DNA from: Apiosordaria backusii
Lineage: Eukaryota; Ascomycota; Sordariomycetes; Sordariales; Lasiosphaeriaceae
Direction of reading: 5' to 3'
DNA: 64,000 bases
Assembly: GCA_030549205.1 (NCBI GenBank)
Contig: JAUKTV010000001.1
Coordinates: 3,100,001 to 3,164,000, forward strand
Made by a program: the position numbers and the translations under genes. The notes beneath the pieces are model-generated. The model saw only the letters and a list, made by a program, of their open reading frames with translations, had not been told where the DNA came from and did not search any database. Shown piece by piece: positions 31,603-43,800 of the stretch (within the stretch, counting starts at the first letter, position 1; each line of letters begins with the position of its first letter).

Positions 31603-32622
31603 ATGATAATCTACCCTCCTCTACCACTCTCGCCTTTATCGCCAACAATACCCCCTTCTCCATCATCGCCGCTGCCGGTGGTTCTTGTAGAACCAAAATC
31701 AAAACCACAGCTTCACACCCATCTTCACCATCAAACTTACAACTCCCTCCTGTCCCTACCCTTGGCTTTCTCCATTACTCCCCCCTCAGCTCTCCTGAGT
31801 CCTTCCAACCTCAGGACCGCCCGCCTCGAACTGAATCTATACTTTGCCCACAACAGAGCCTGTACCCTCCTCCGAGACCTCGACGATTTCTTCACCCTCA
31901 AGAACGGCCGTGACGGCATCTCACCGCCTGTCGGGCAGTCGCCCCCACTACTTACACCAGCTGGCTCCCTGTCGCCCCAGCTAGTCGCAGAGAAAATTGA
32001 TAGACTCAAGGAACTCTTGTTTCAATGGGAGCGAATACTCCCTTTACACAACGCCGAAAGTCAGGAGGGGCAGTCTGCACAGTACAGCATCGACGATGAA
32101 GGCTGGAAGGAGTGGTGGGAGGAGCGGCGCCCACCCACCCGAGGGTTACTGTCTTCAGGGATATCACCACCCGCCCCGAGAGAGGATGACGAGACAGATG
32201 ACGATGATGTACCATTTGTTCCTAATCACCGAACGAATATTCCTAGCGGAGACGACACCGACGATGAGGATACAACCTTTGTCCCTGATCACCGTAGGAA
32301 TACCATGGTCGCTACCAGCAAGGCAGATGATGTCGTAATTGGAATCGGTCAGACAGATGACGGTGGTGATATACCTCTGTTTCTGGTGGAACAAGAACAC
32401 CGTATTAATATCGCCGCCGCCAACAAAGACAGGCTACGAGTCCTACGCAGCAGGAACCACCACCACCGCTTCAAGGCAACCGCCCTGATATCCCTCCTCC
32501 AGCAGTTTCTGGGCCAGGTTTTGCAAAAAGAAATGGGGCTAGGGCTAAGCGGACTAAGAAATGAGAATGCCGCTTTGGAGCATTTCTTGAGAAGGAGGGA
32601 AGGGGATTGTGGGGGGCGGTGA
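31603..32622 (+). CDS. Acidic hypothetical protein
   Basis: A single-exon frame of 339 aa. I do not recognise a family. The N-terminus is Pro/Ser-rich. Residues about 70-150 look folded and helical (LELNLYFAHNRACTLLRDLDDFF, VAEKIDRLKELLFQWERIL). The middle is acidic with an imperfect duplication (DDDVPFVPNHRTN, then DTTFVPDHRRN). The C-terminus returns to helices (FKATALISLLQQFLGQVLQKE, LRNENAALEHFLRR) that could form a coiled coil. The amphipathic pattern and the internal duplication favour a real, fast-evolving gene. The start is uncertain because the first 40 residues are low-complexity. Confidence 0.6.
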   Translation: MIIYPPLPLSPLSPTIPPSPSSPLPVVLVEPKSKPQLHTHLHHQTYNSLLSLPLAFSITPPSALLSPSNLRTARLELNLYFAHNRACTLLRDLDDFFTLKNGRDGISPPVGQSPPLLTPAGSLSPQLVAEKIDRLKELLFQWERILPLHNAESQEGQSAQYSIDDEGWKEWWEERRPPTRGLLSSGISPPAPREDDETDDDDVPFVPNHRTNIPSGDDTDDEDTTFVPDHRRNTMVATSKADDVVIGIGQTDDGGDIPLFLVEQEHRINIAAANKDRLRVLRSRNHHHRFKATALISLLQQFLGQVLQKEMGLGLSGLRNENAALEHFLRRREGDCGGR

Positions 32623-32926
32623 AACGCAGCATTCTATGATGGCTATGATTTACAATCATTCAGTAGCTTCTATATACACCCAACTTGGGCAGATAATACA
32701 TAATATTTATCCTTGATGTCTATTCCTTATTTACAGCAAAATAAAATAAAAGCATTCGCTTGCCTGCCTGCTTGGTCGAGTCAAGAAGAGATGTCCTATA
32801 TGACATGCTCCCATGCAAAAAAATGGTATCACACTTATCAATATCAACTCGCCACATTCCCTTCGATCTGCGAGTGCTTCCTCTTGCTCGACCTCTCCTA
32901 TCAACCAAGCCCCCCACCACCGCAGC
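32623..32926. other. Short convergent spacer
   Basis: About 300 nt between the tail of the acidic gene and the restored tail of the transcription factor. Nothing is recognised in it. Confidence 0.45.
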
Positions 32927-35900
32927 TCACCCAAACCCCACCGCCCAAGCTGCATCCCCCAGCTGCCTCAGCACAAGAACAATATTCTCACTAACCGGCG
33001 GCAAACCCCCCTCTTTAATCTCCCCACCCCTCTCCATAAAATTCGCCTGCAAAATCTCCCTCGCAACCTCCATAACCCCCTCGGATCCTCCACCGAAACC
33101 ACCCGTCTCCCACTCCCCTTCAACCCCTCAACAACAACATCCCTGCCTTCCCCCCCATAAACCAACCACTCCTCCAACCCTGATGACCCTCCGCCCTCCC
33201 CGTCAATCACCAATGGCGCCACCCCCCCCTTGTCCTCTCTTCTTTTCCCTGAAGCCCTAATCACAATCCCATACGTCCAAATACAAAGCGCGGCATGGTG
33301 CACAGCAATCGCCCAAAAGTCCTTGAGGTGCCCCTTGGGGAAGACTTTGCCCCATCGGAAAATCTGTCCGGCGTGGTACAGCGCCTGCCGGCTGTCGGGT
33401 GATTCGAGGCACCATTTCTGCAGGTGGGGGTAGACACGGCGGGCTTGGTCTTCGCCTTCTTTCCCGGTTAGTAACTGTAGGTCGATGAGGGAGACGTGGA
33501 GGTTCATTTGGAGGAGATGAAGGACCATTGATTCCTGAGCAGATAGCATCTCATGCCAGCCGCGGGTGACGGTGGAAAAGAGGGAGAGTTGCGTGCGGAG
33601 TTCGGTGTGGCGCTGGGAGAGGAGGATTTCGGGGTTGTTGTCAGGGGAGGGGATGGTAGAGGTGGAGGAAAGAAGGATGGATTTGAGCTGGCGGTATTCC
33701 CATATTAACGCCCAGAATCCGTGGAGGTAGATGCTGATGGCGTATTGCACGTCTAGGAGGTGGTGGTCGGTGGCTAGGAGTTTGATGTCCCTGAATAGAT
33801 CGCCTAGTGAAGGAGGTCGTTGGTTACACCCCTCGCCTCCGGCTCGGGATTCCAAATACCGGATTTTGAACTCCTCTGCTGTCCGGGCGAACCAGAGTTC
33901 TTTTGAGCAAGGGAGGGGGAGGGTGAGCTCGGCGTAGGACATTAAGGGGTTGTTGAATTGAGTCATTGACACTTGAGCATCCCGTAAATAGGCGTGGAAG
34001 ACGAGGCGCTTCCATGATTCGAGTTGGTACCATTTTTTCCACTTTTCCTCCAAGACTTTTCCTTCGTCGGAGGGGTGGATGGTGACGTCTGGGTAGGCGG
34101 TTTTGGTGAATTTCCCTCTGTAGCGCATCATGGCTATGGGGACGGAGAGGTGGCATTCGGCGATTTCCATTTTTCTTCTGTTGCCGCTCCAGAGGCCGAC
34201 GTCTTGTACTAACATCAGGGCTTGGACTGGGCCGATGAGGCCGATGTTGGTATTGTTTTCTTCAAATCTCCCGGGTATGGAAACACGGACGGCTTCTTGA
34301 AGGGCGAAACCAAATCTTCGTAAAGTGGTAACAGGGGCGAGAACGGCACCAGCAGCAGTGGCAATGGCGAGCCACTCTGGGGATTGCTGGTTCATGGAGA
34401 ACGAGCCGTAATGGATCCACGAGGATACTTGGCACATATGTGCTGCTAAAAACACGTGAATCCAGCTGTCCATCATCTCGGCCGAGGGAAAGGAGGACGC
34501 CACGCGGTTCACCATGCTGTTCTCTCGGCATGTGCTCAGAACGATGGCCAAAATTTTGTCTCGGTTGGAGCTGTGTAGTGTGTCTTTTACCACTCTATCA
34601 GGCTTGAGGAATTTGGACCCATGTGCATCTCTGGAGAGTAATGGAAGGTTAGATTGCTCATTATAACCCGTATCGGTTCTCTTTGGAACCCAGCGCCAGG
34701 GAGATTCGGTCCATATCTTGACGAGTGTTGACCGCATGGCTGCCACCTCTGCCGAATTGTCCACATGGACAGTTGAGTCTGGCACATTTTGGGTAGCATC
34801 AGTACTCCAATTGTCGAGAAGACCAAAGTCGAATTCTCGAAAATCCAAGTTGACATCATCGCAGAAGTCGAGAACAGCCAATCCTTGTGCCTCGGCCATT
34901 CTCGCCGAGTTGCCTAATGACTGGTCGTACAAGACATCACGTAAAAAGTCTGAGAATGGTAATTTCTCCAAGTCTTGTTCCATCATGGTCAGGCCCTGGT
35001 TCTGATAGATAGCCTGAGTGCGGTTGAAGTTGTCTGGGTTGCCTTGTTCCATCAGTGTCTCGGGCGTTGGTAACTGTGATTCTTCTTTGAACTGCCGCTC
35101 ATCTGGCGTTAACGAATTGCTAGCAAGACTGGACTGTTGATACCGAGAAGACGATGGAAAGCTGTTCGGCCCTGTGGTGAAAGCTGGCTGCTGAAAATCG
35201 GGCTCGATGGCAGTTGTTGGGTGAGGGTATTGTGATGAAGCGCTGGGAGATGTGTCCGGTGGGTGAGATTCGAAACTATGAGCGTTTGCGGAGAGATGGA
35301 CCAGGTGCATGGCGGCATCTTCTGAGGATGCGACCTCACACGTTATGCCACGGTTCTTACATCGTGTGCATCTGAAGGCAGTTAGTTTGAGCTCAGGAGT
35401 GAAGACGTGATTCATCATCAGGGGCACTTACGGTTTCATCTCTTCACATTTGACCCTAGCCTTGGCACAAGCTTGACAAGCATGTGCAACGCGGCCGGCA
35501 CCATGAGCCGTGGTGCTGAGGCGTTTACGTTTGTTGCTGTTTTCATCTTGGTGGTTGGTGCGGTGACGTTTAAGAAGATCCGCCCTGGCGAAGGCTTTGG
35601 AGCAGATCTAGGAACACATCAGTATTATCTTCTGGGAATAAGAGGAATTCTTGCTGAACAAAAACAGTGACATACATCGCAGACAAACCGCTTTCCAAGA
35701 GTATGGGTTGCTATATGTCTCTAACCCATCATCTTCATCAGCATTGTGAAGACGGTATAAGGTCTGGAGACGGTGTGGTTCACCTGGAGATGCTCAGGCC
35801 GAGAATACCGGCGCAAGCAATGCGCGCACTGGTACAGTGAAGGCGTCTTGTCGTGAGCTGCTGGGAGTTGCGATTGTTGGGGTTGTTGCGGCTGAGTAGT

Positions 35901-36134
35901 GGTAGTGGGAGTGGCCGAGCTGGACGGATGTGAGAAGGAGGCCGGAGAGGGCGATGCAGCCGGAGCCGACGCCGGGGCCGTGCCGGTTCTTTGACCGGCG
36001 GCTGATGTCGAGTGTGGGAGGACGGGTGGAGCAAACAAAGAGGTGTTGGAGTCAATTCCAGCTACCAATTGGGGCTGGCCATTGGAAATGGTATTACTGA
36101 CGGGCGGGTCAATGAGATGGCGGATTGGATACAT
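32927..36134 (-). CDS. C2H2 plus Zn2Cys6 transcription factor with fungal-specific regulatory domain (frameshift near 3' end)
   Basis: A nuclear regulator with two kinds of DNA-binding domain. Exons: 36134-35784, 35720-35676, 35607-35432, then 35371 to the end. Two C2H2 fingers are each split by an intron: CAHCLRRYSRPEHLQ joined to RHIATH, and FVCD joined to ICSKAFARADLLKRHRTNH. A Zn2Cys6 cluster follows (CQACAKARVKC, then CTRCKNRGITC across the last intron; spacing C2C6C5C2C6C). A fungal transcription-factor middle-homology region follows (about 34600-33300, including SWIHVFLAAHMCQVSSWIHYG and YAISIYLHGFWALIWEYRQL). The long frame would end at 32968 with an odd Arg-rich tail. Shifting one base near 33081-33086 gives a natural end (MEVAREILQANF, PPVSENIVLVLRQLGDAAW) and a stop at 32927. 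One base is therefore probably missing. Start at MYPIRHLIDPP. Confidence 0.87.
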
Positions 36135-38290
36135 GTTGAATTGGTTGAGAAGTCCATCAATTGGGTGTAACACGGGGTCATGGTACCGGCATCATTGAGG
36201 CACACGGTAGGCGATTTCAGAGCCAAGTGCCTATACTACCACCAATTAGTGTTGGTGCTGACGTGTGCGGACGGAGCTGTAGTGGAACAAGCCGGCTGTC
36301 AGTCATTCACGTCCGCGATTTGAGATGCAGGTATCGCCAACACACTTGTGACTTGACAGACACCAAGACTTGATGTTCAACTTGGCTCCGATCATCTCTT
36401 GTCAAACGCAGTTAGACCCCAGACCCTGGCCAGGCCACGCGTTCCTCTGCTAAGCGGCCCATGCTTGGCGTGCCAAGGCAGCTCGTCAGCGGAGAATTCC
36501 AGGGAGTTTCCACTGATGTTTCGCAGCAAACAGCAGGCAATGTGCATCTGATCATCTCATGAAGATCCGGCAAAGCAGCGATGATTGTTCACCTTTTCTC
36601 GACGTCTCTTTATTATGGAGAATACGTTGGGCTTCCTGTTCCCGAATGTCGCCCGCTCCCCGACGACCTCGGTTCCGAATGTCCAAACACCCAAGCGACT
36701 GACGGCAAACCAAAAACTGGGCTTTTTACCATAAATTGACCGTGGCATCCCAAGCAATCAAACCTGCAGCATCTATTGCTCTTGCGGTTGGGACACCGGG
36801 CGCCGCATACACACCCACATGTATCCCTCTGACGATTATGACGGTTCTGGCATAGAAGCTATACCGTGATTCCACTAGTTTGGGACTCGACTCATTATTT
36901 GGAACCACTATGGGATGTGAAACCGTTTCATGGGGTTGACTCTTGTCAGCGGTGTTCAAAGACAAACATCTCAAAGACTCTTCCCAATGATATCAAAGCC
37001 AGGCGGCTCTTCTGAACAGAGTAGGTAACATCCAGATAAGCTCATGATGCCAATGTTGGGGAAGTCCGAGAGACCCACTAGGTAATATATCTTCAAAGTC
37101 TTGTCCTGGCCAGATCTTGAAAGCAACGCAGCAAAAGCTCCTCAAAGATCAGAATGCCGTGGTGAGCCAACCAACACCCATCCTTGTCAGTGGCCATTCA
37201 ACATCCACCCAAGGTGACCATGAAGGGGGTAGGCAATACTCTCGGTCTTATCTTTTCTCTCAATCCTCGTTACTCAACCAGGCAAGCCAATCCCCGGCGT
37301 CTTGCAGATAATAGGGCGGCCCGTAGGCTCTACCGTGCCTGGGAGTTGGAACGGGAGCTACAAAAGTACAAGCCATAAGTCTACGCCGTTATACCACCAC
37401 ATCCTTCGACTTGCCCCATGGCGGGGAGAGCCAGAGACCAGATTCGGATCCGAGTCTGTGCGTGCAGACGCCGGCTGGTTTCATTCATGCTTGCTGCGAT
37501 GGCAAAAAGGGTATGGTCTTCTCCTCAATCCCATATTGCCTTGTCGTCAACCGCATTTCCCATCGGCCCTTACAGAGCTACGGAATGCTTCACCAGAGCC
37601 TTCTCTTCAGGAGATAAGACTGCCCAGCAAAACTATTCGGAGCTCCGGAGCCTCGGCGAGTGCTGGGTCTGTTGTTCTGGTGGTTGAAATATAAAAAGAC
37701 AGGCTGGGACTGCTAGTCAGGGTGGTAATGGAGCATGCGGTGCAACCGATGGCATAAGGTACAGTACCATGAATCCCCAGCACCGGCAATGGTGTGCTAG
37801 GTTGGTATGCGCCGCGATAAGTGTGTGTTGACACCCCTGCGCCAAGGAATGAGCCAAGACGTAATCAAGATGCAGGGATTGTAACTGTCTTTTTGCATAT
37901 TACAACACACTCATTGTATCGGTCTTGTGTACCTATGTAGCAGTCACCCAAGAGCCCGCGAGAGAAAGCCGTCTCGGTCTTTTTTCTGCGCGGATGGCGA
38001 AGAGTATATGATAGCAAGGACTTCGCAGCACTAGCTGCTCCTGACCAACTCAACTCTTAGGTTGTTGTGTCAGGCCCTCCTCTCGACACCATCACGGACG
38101 AAGGATCCAGACTGGCGCGAGGCTTGATCCTCTGGGGGGACACAAACATATCATACATAGGACGCCTCAACATCCCCTATTCCCCGCCGGTATTAAAAGC
38201 TAGTCCTTAAAAACGGTATATCTATGTCACCGCCCTTTGGCCTCCCAATCATATGTCTACATAGATACTAACACTCGACAATAGAACACC
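36135..38290. promoter_or_regulatory. Divergent intergenic region, transcription factor / MFS transporter
   Basis: A 2.2-kb head-to-head spacer. Many short open frames occur (for example 37302-37694), but none has splice-linked partners or domains. A long upstream region is usual for a regulator gene. No specific motif can be supported. Confidence 0.5.
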
Positions 38291-40188
38291 ATGGGCGGAG
38301 ACCGTATCGCAGCCCCTCTGGCGGCTGATCATCACCATGGTCGTGCCGAGAAGAAGAGAGTGGTCACCCTTGGGAATGTTCGTCTTCGTGATCAGGGCAC
38401 GAACGAGATCATCTTAATCCCAACTCCTTCTTCAGATCCCAATGATCCCCTCAACTGGTATGTCTTTCTGTTCCTTACGCTGAACACTCATAGCTGACTC
38501 CTCTAGGCCACAATGGTACAAGTACTACATGGCGACCGTCATCTGCCTGGCCATGATGATCTGCAACTTCCTCGCGGCTGGCCCCTCGATCGCCATGGTC
38601 AACATCACTATGGACTTCTTCGCCGGTGCCCACCCAGGAAGAAACCCCAAGCTCTTCCACGCCGCTGTAGCCAAGGTTGCTTATTTCTTCACCACTTGTG
38701 CTCTCATGCAGGGTATTGGAAACTTCTTTTGGGTGCCTGTCGCCAACAAGTGGGGACGCCGGCCGACATATGTGTTTAGCTATCTGATCTACTTTGTAAG
38801 CCAAGACCTCATGAAGAAAGGAGGGTGGACTAGACTAACAAAAACGATAGGCTTCCGCTGTCTGGCTTTGCTTTGAGCACTCTTATGGAGGCTTTCTCGC
38901 TGGCCGTGTCATCATGGGCTTTGGTGCCGGTGCTGCCGAGACGATTGCCCCTATCACCATCGCTGATATCTTCTTCCTCCACGAGCGTGGCACTGTTATG
39001 GCATTGTACAGTTCCTTCCTCGCAGTGGGTGTAGCCATCGGCCTCATCATCTCTGGGTAAGTCCTTTTCCTGCCCTCCCTTATTTTGTCGACATTTTTAT
39101 TCTAACCGCTCCCTTTCCAGCGTCATCACAATCGACCACCACTGGCGCGTCATCTTCCAAGTCGCCTCCGCCCTCGTCGGCCTCGTCCTCCTCATCGCTT
39201 TCTTCGCCTTCCCAGAAACAGCCTACATCCGCGAGACCCCCACCGACGACAGCTCCTCAACCGGCACCCCCAACCAGCGCTCCTCCACCGAGAAGAACCC
39301 AGCCACCGCCATCTCCGACCCCGAGTCTGCCCCCCGCCGCCATGCCACCCCCTCCCAAAGAAAGTATCCTACCTCTCCACCCTCAAAATCTTCCACGGCA
39401 CCATTACCCACGAGTCCTTCTTCAAACTCACCGTCCGTCCCGTCGGCCTCATCTGCCTCCCCCCTGTTCTCTGGGCTGCGCTGGTCGAAGCCGCCACGAT
39501 CGGCTTCCTCGTCGCCATGACTTCCAATGTGGAGATTGCCTATGAGGCAACATACAAGTTCAAGTCCTGGCAAGTGGGGGTGTGTTTTGTCTCGGCACTG
39601 ATCGGTTCTCTGGCGGGTATCCCGCTGGGGGGGTGGTGGGGTGATAAAGTAGCGGATTATTTCACAAAGAGGAATAATGGTATTAGAGACCCGGAGATGA
39701 GGCTACCTGCGATGATACCAGCGATGATTACGGCGCCGTTGGGGTTGGTGGTTTTTGGGGTGGGGATTGAGAGGGGCTTGCATTGGATGGTGCCTAATGT
39801 TGGGATTGCTTTGTGTAAGTTCCCCCGGATCATGTTGGAAGATGACTGAGCGCTGACGAAATGGATAGTGAACTTTGCTATTGTGCAAGGGACGAATGTT
39901 GCGTTGGTGTATGTTATTGACGCTTATCGACCTGTTGCGGGAGAGATCACGCTCGCTGTGATGGGGTTCAAGAGTCTGTTTGGGTTTTTGCTGTCATTTT
40001 ATACGAATACTTGGGTTCAGCAGGCTGGGTACTTGAATGCGTATGGGACGATGGCGGCGATCTCGGCTGCGGTGTTGGTGTGCTGGATTCCGTTGTATTT
40101 CTGGGGGAAGACGATTAGGCATGTTACTTGGAGCTGGCCGGTGATTAGTTATATTCATTGGAGTGAGGATCGGGAGGTGGGTGAGTGA
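38291..40188 (+). CDS. MFS transporter, DHA1-like (frameshift in the central loop)
   Basis: Five exons: 38291-38457, 38507-38795, 38851-39056, 39121-39814 and 39869-40188. All junctions keep phase except inside exon 4. The N-terminal tail ends in DPNDPLNWPQWYKYYM, the usual lead-in of fungal DHA1-type drug/proton antiporters. Helices then follow, with GNFFWVPVANKWGRRPTY as the conserved loop 2-3 signature and GFLAGRVIMGFGAGAAETIAP in helices 4-5. In the loop between helices 6 and 7 the reading frame changes by one base. Upstream ends ...SDPESAPRRHATPS, downstream resumes KKVSYLSTLKIFHGTITHESFF. The likely site is the 6-C run at 39330-39335 or the 5-C run at 39348-39352, with one C missing. 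Helices 7-12 are intact (IGSLAGIPLGGWWGDKVADYF, VYVIDAYRPVAGEITLAVMG). The substrate is unknown. Confidence 0.87.
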
Positions 40189-40896
40189 TCGCTTCTCTCA
40201 ACGGTGGCCGGTGTGGAAAGGGGGTTTGAGGACTCAGTGTTTGGTTTGGAACTTTCACGTTCAATGTGTTATAAAAGGCATCAGTTGAGTAGGGTGCGGG
40301 GCGTAATTGTCCGAGCAGTTCATTTGTGCTTAAACCAAGGTGCCTAGGTACCTACCTACCTTAGCTACCTTATCTTACGTAGGTACAGAGGGTATGTGCA
40401 GGGAACGGCTCAAGTGAACCTGCAACGCATCTTGATCCTGGAATCCGTATCAAGTGAGCATTTAGCTTCTTACCTCCCTTGGTAGTGGGTATGAAATGTG
40501 GTGAATGATAATGTATATAGAAGCACCTGCCAGGGCAATATGCCACCACCAATCTAGATGATTTCATTCGAATGCGACTGTCAACACGAATGACTACTTT
40601 GTTGCTTAGCCACAAGCACTAGCTGGGTATCCTGCAGAATTCAAGACGTAGGTACCTAGGCATCACCGAGAGGGCTGGCCTCATCAACCAACTGCTCAAG
40701 AAATGAGACAGCTACTTTTCAAAAACCAAAGAAGCAAAAAGAAAGAGAAAATACAAAGAAAAGGCGAAAGTATGAGCCCCCAGATATAAAGCAAACGGTA
40801 AAAAAAAACTCGGTAGGTATCCCCCCCAAAAAAAAAAAAAAATGCGTCCTCACAGTATAGGTACGCCAACACCTTCCCTAGGTAAATATAACAAAA
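40189..40896. other. Convergent spacer with terminal-inverted-repeat-like element and poly-A tract
   Basis: Between the MFS gene and the NACHT-ankyrin gene. It holds an exact 15-bp inverted repeat (arms 40341-40355 and 40648-40662), several TACCTAGGTA-type palindromes and a long A run near 40828-40841. Confidence 0.55.
40341..40662. mobile_element. Possible MITE-like element (15-bp exact inverted ends)
   Basis: TGCCTAGGTACCTAC at the left and its exact reverse complement at the right bound 322 nt without coding capacity. No target-site duplication is evident beside the arms (AAGG on the left, TCAC on the right). The arms include the CCTAGGTACC palindrome, which is common in related intergenic DNA, so this may be coincidence. 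Confidence 0.35.
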
Positions 40897-43800
40897 TTAA
40901 GAACCTAGCTCGACGGTATGCGAATCTGAATTTTCCGGAGCCTTCCCTTGCGTTCCCGAAACGTCCTGCTGTTGGCGATGCTTAGCTTCATCTTCTAGAC
41001 GCAACTTGTGCCACTTTCTTGCTAGATATTCCCAAGTTTCGTCAAGGTCAGCCCAGGTTGACGGCTTCATACCGTAATCATCTTCAGAGTTCCGATTAGC
41101 CCCTGCACGTATCAATACGCGTACAGTATCTAACCCCCCTTGAGCAGCATGAGACAAGACTGTGCGTCCCTCATTATCCCTATCTTCCAAGCCTGCTCCC
41201 CCCCGAAATGCAGGAGATAATCAACAACCCCTACTTTGTTGTTTTCGGCAGCCCACATCATGGGCGTACACCCTTGAATATCTGCTAACCCAAGATTGGC
41301 CCCCGAGCGAAGAAGAAGCCGAACAGTCGCTTCATGGCCGCCTCCAGCAGCATGCGACAGGGCTGTACGCCCGCCGAAATCCCGCCTATCGGGCTCGTCA
41401 CCATCTTTGAGAAGATAGTCTACGGCTTTTGTCATGCCGCCTTGAGCAGCCCATATCATCGCTGTACGCCCCGTAGCATCAACCGATTCGGGATCGTCCC
41501 CCAAGAGACGGAAGAGCTGCATAGCTTCCAATGCACCTACTTCAGCAGCATATGACATGGCAGTGCGTCCATTGATGTCCTTCAGGTGCGGACTAGCGCA
41601 TGCGCCTAGGAGAAGTTCAACAGCCCTCTCTCTGCCTTTTAGCGCGGCGTACATAAGAGCAGTACGCTCGAGCTTGTCCTTATGATCGATGTTAATGTGT
41701 GCCCCCTCCTTGAGGAGGAGGTAAATAATCGAATATGCTCCGCGTTCGGCAGCATACGACAACGCGGTGCGTCCATCGATGGCGACATTTGGTATGGTAG
41801 CGCGTCCACTCTTTAGGATCATCTCAATATGTGCTAGGTCGGCTTGGGCGTCTGATAGGGCATCTAGAACCTGAGGTCTGTCGGCCAAGTTGCGGATCGA
41901 GTACATCAAAACAGTGTAGCCGTCCTGGTTCTTGGCATTGGGATCTGCCCCCTTGTCGAGAAGAAAACGAATCATATCTTTCCTCCCATATCGAGCAGCC
42001 CTGATCAGTGGTGTGTCACCAACATAATTTGTGGCTTCCAAGTTGGCTTTGTTGTCGATAAGGAGCTCGGCAACATCTGTCGACCAAAGTGTGGTCGCTG
42101 TCAGCAATGGTGTGTCTCCCGACCTGGTTTTTCTGGCTGCATTAATGTCTGTCCCGGTATCCAACAGGAACCGAATCATCGCTGTATCACATCGAGCGCA
42201 GGCCTCGTTCAGAATGCTTCTCCCCTCGGGGTCGAGATACTCGATACGGATGGTCTTCGTAGAGATCATCTTGAATATCTTAGGCTTCAAGCTCTCTGAA
42301 AGAAGCATGCTCCTCATATGTCCGTCCTTTTGCCAAACAGCCATCTGTAGAAGTTGGCCAAGGATTGCAGTATTCATACCATAATGAATTATGCGATCGA
42401 ACATGAATTGGTAGATCTGCATGTTGTTCCTCGAACTAACAGCTTTCCATAGGACGCGGTGAAAGGTCCTGTGATTCCATAGAAAGTTGTATTTGTGAAG
42501 GAGATTTCCGATTACAATTGTGTCGTGCTCTCTCTCGATAGCTCTTAGCAAATCGGCTGGCTTGTTTTCTCCGATAAAAGCTCCAAGAATGAGGTTATGA
42601 TTGTGCGTTGAAGCCCAGTCCAGCAAGGTGTTATCTTTATCAAGTACAACTTCCTGTTTTGCAACCGTTAATAACAGTTCAACCATACTTGCATTCTCCG
42701 TGGAAAGAAATTTGCTGTGTTCGATCCAGTTTGCCTTTGCATATGGGTAAAAAGTCTGGTAACTTTGGCGAGGTGATGGCTTGCTACTTTCGACAAGGAT
42801 TTTGCCCATATTGAATTCGGGCTGCTTTCGAGACCGCAGCAGTCGTACTGCAGTATCGCGAATATTTTGTGGGAGGTCCATCGAATGGATGATCTTGGAT
42901 GGCGCCGCTGAAGCTGCAATCTGAGGTGCAACGAAGGTGGTGAGTTGAGCTTTGAACACATCAAAGGAAAGATAAGTTATTACAATCTCAGCCACTGATC
43001 TTGCCGCCCCTTCCCGTGTAATGACCGACTGGGCTGAGTCTTCGAATTCGCCGAACAAGAACTTGACAACGCTCTGGTGAATGATTCGTACCGTCAGCGA
43101 TTCCTCGTCAACCACGACGAGACTTCCACAGCTAGCTAGTACTGCGTAAATGTCGCTAATAAGCTGCTCTGGGTTCCAGGCGCAGTTTCCAGGCATGACG
43201 CTAAGAGCCTCTCTAAGCTCTTCCGTTGTCAAGGGCCTGTAAACTGTCGTCAAAACCTCAAGAACTCGTGTTTGGTAGCCCTTAGCCTTTGCCGATGCCT
43301 TCCCAAGAATTCGGGAAAAGGTTTCATGTAGATCTTTTGGGAGATTCTTCAGAGCACGGCGGATGTCAGCATCATTCTGGTTCTCTTCCTGACACAGGGC
43401 TGCTATCTGGAGCGCCACCCAGAGAAACATTCCCTGTGCACCTTCCAGAAGGGCATCAAGAATCTCAACTATCAAATTGGGATCTGTGAGTCTCAGCTCT
43501 CCAGTCTCAATAGCCTTTTCCAATTCATCATGTATGAAGTTGGTGATATCCGCGTTGTTGTCGTCAGCTGAGAGTCGGCATGAGTTTGCAAATTGAGTTG
43601 CACGCACAGCAAATGAACTAGTATCCGGCTCTGTTCTGGCGGAAAGGCAGAGACGTATAGTGAATTTCTTCTGGAGTGTGTGTAGCTGATTGCAGATCAT
43701 CTCTTTCTCTTTTCGGTCGCATTCATCTAGTCCATCGACAATAATGTATGCTTCCAGGCCTGCTGGATATGCCTTTTGAAGTATTCGATATCCAATGTCA

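Noticed and set aside
35250..36173. Separate small gene for the C2H2 part
   Set aside because: Clean introns in phase join it to the Zn2Cys6 and regulatory region.
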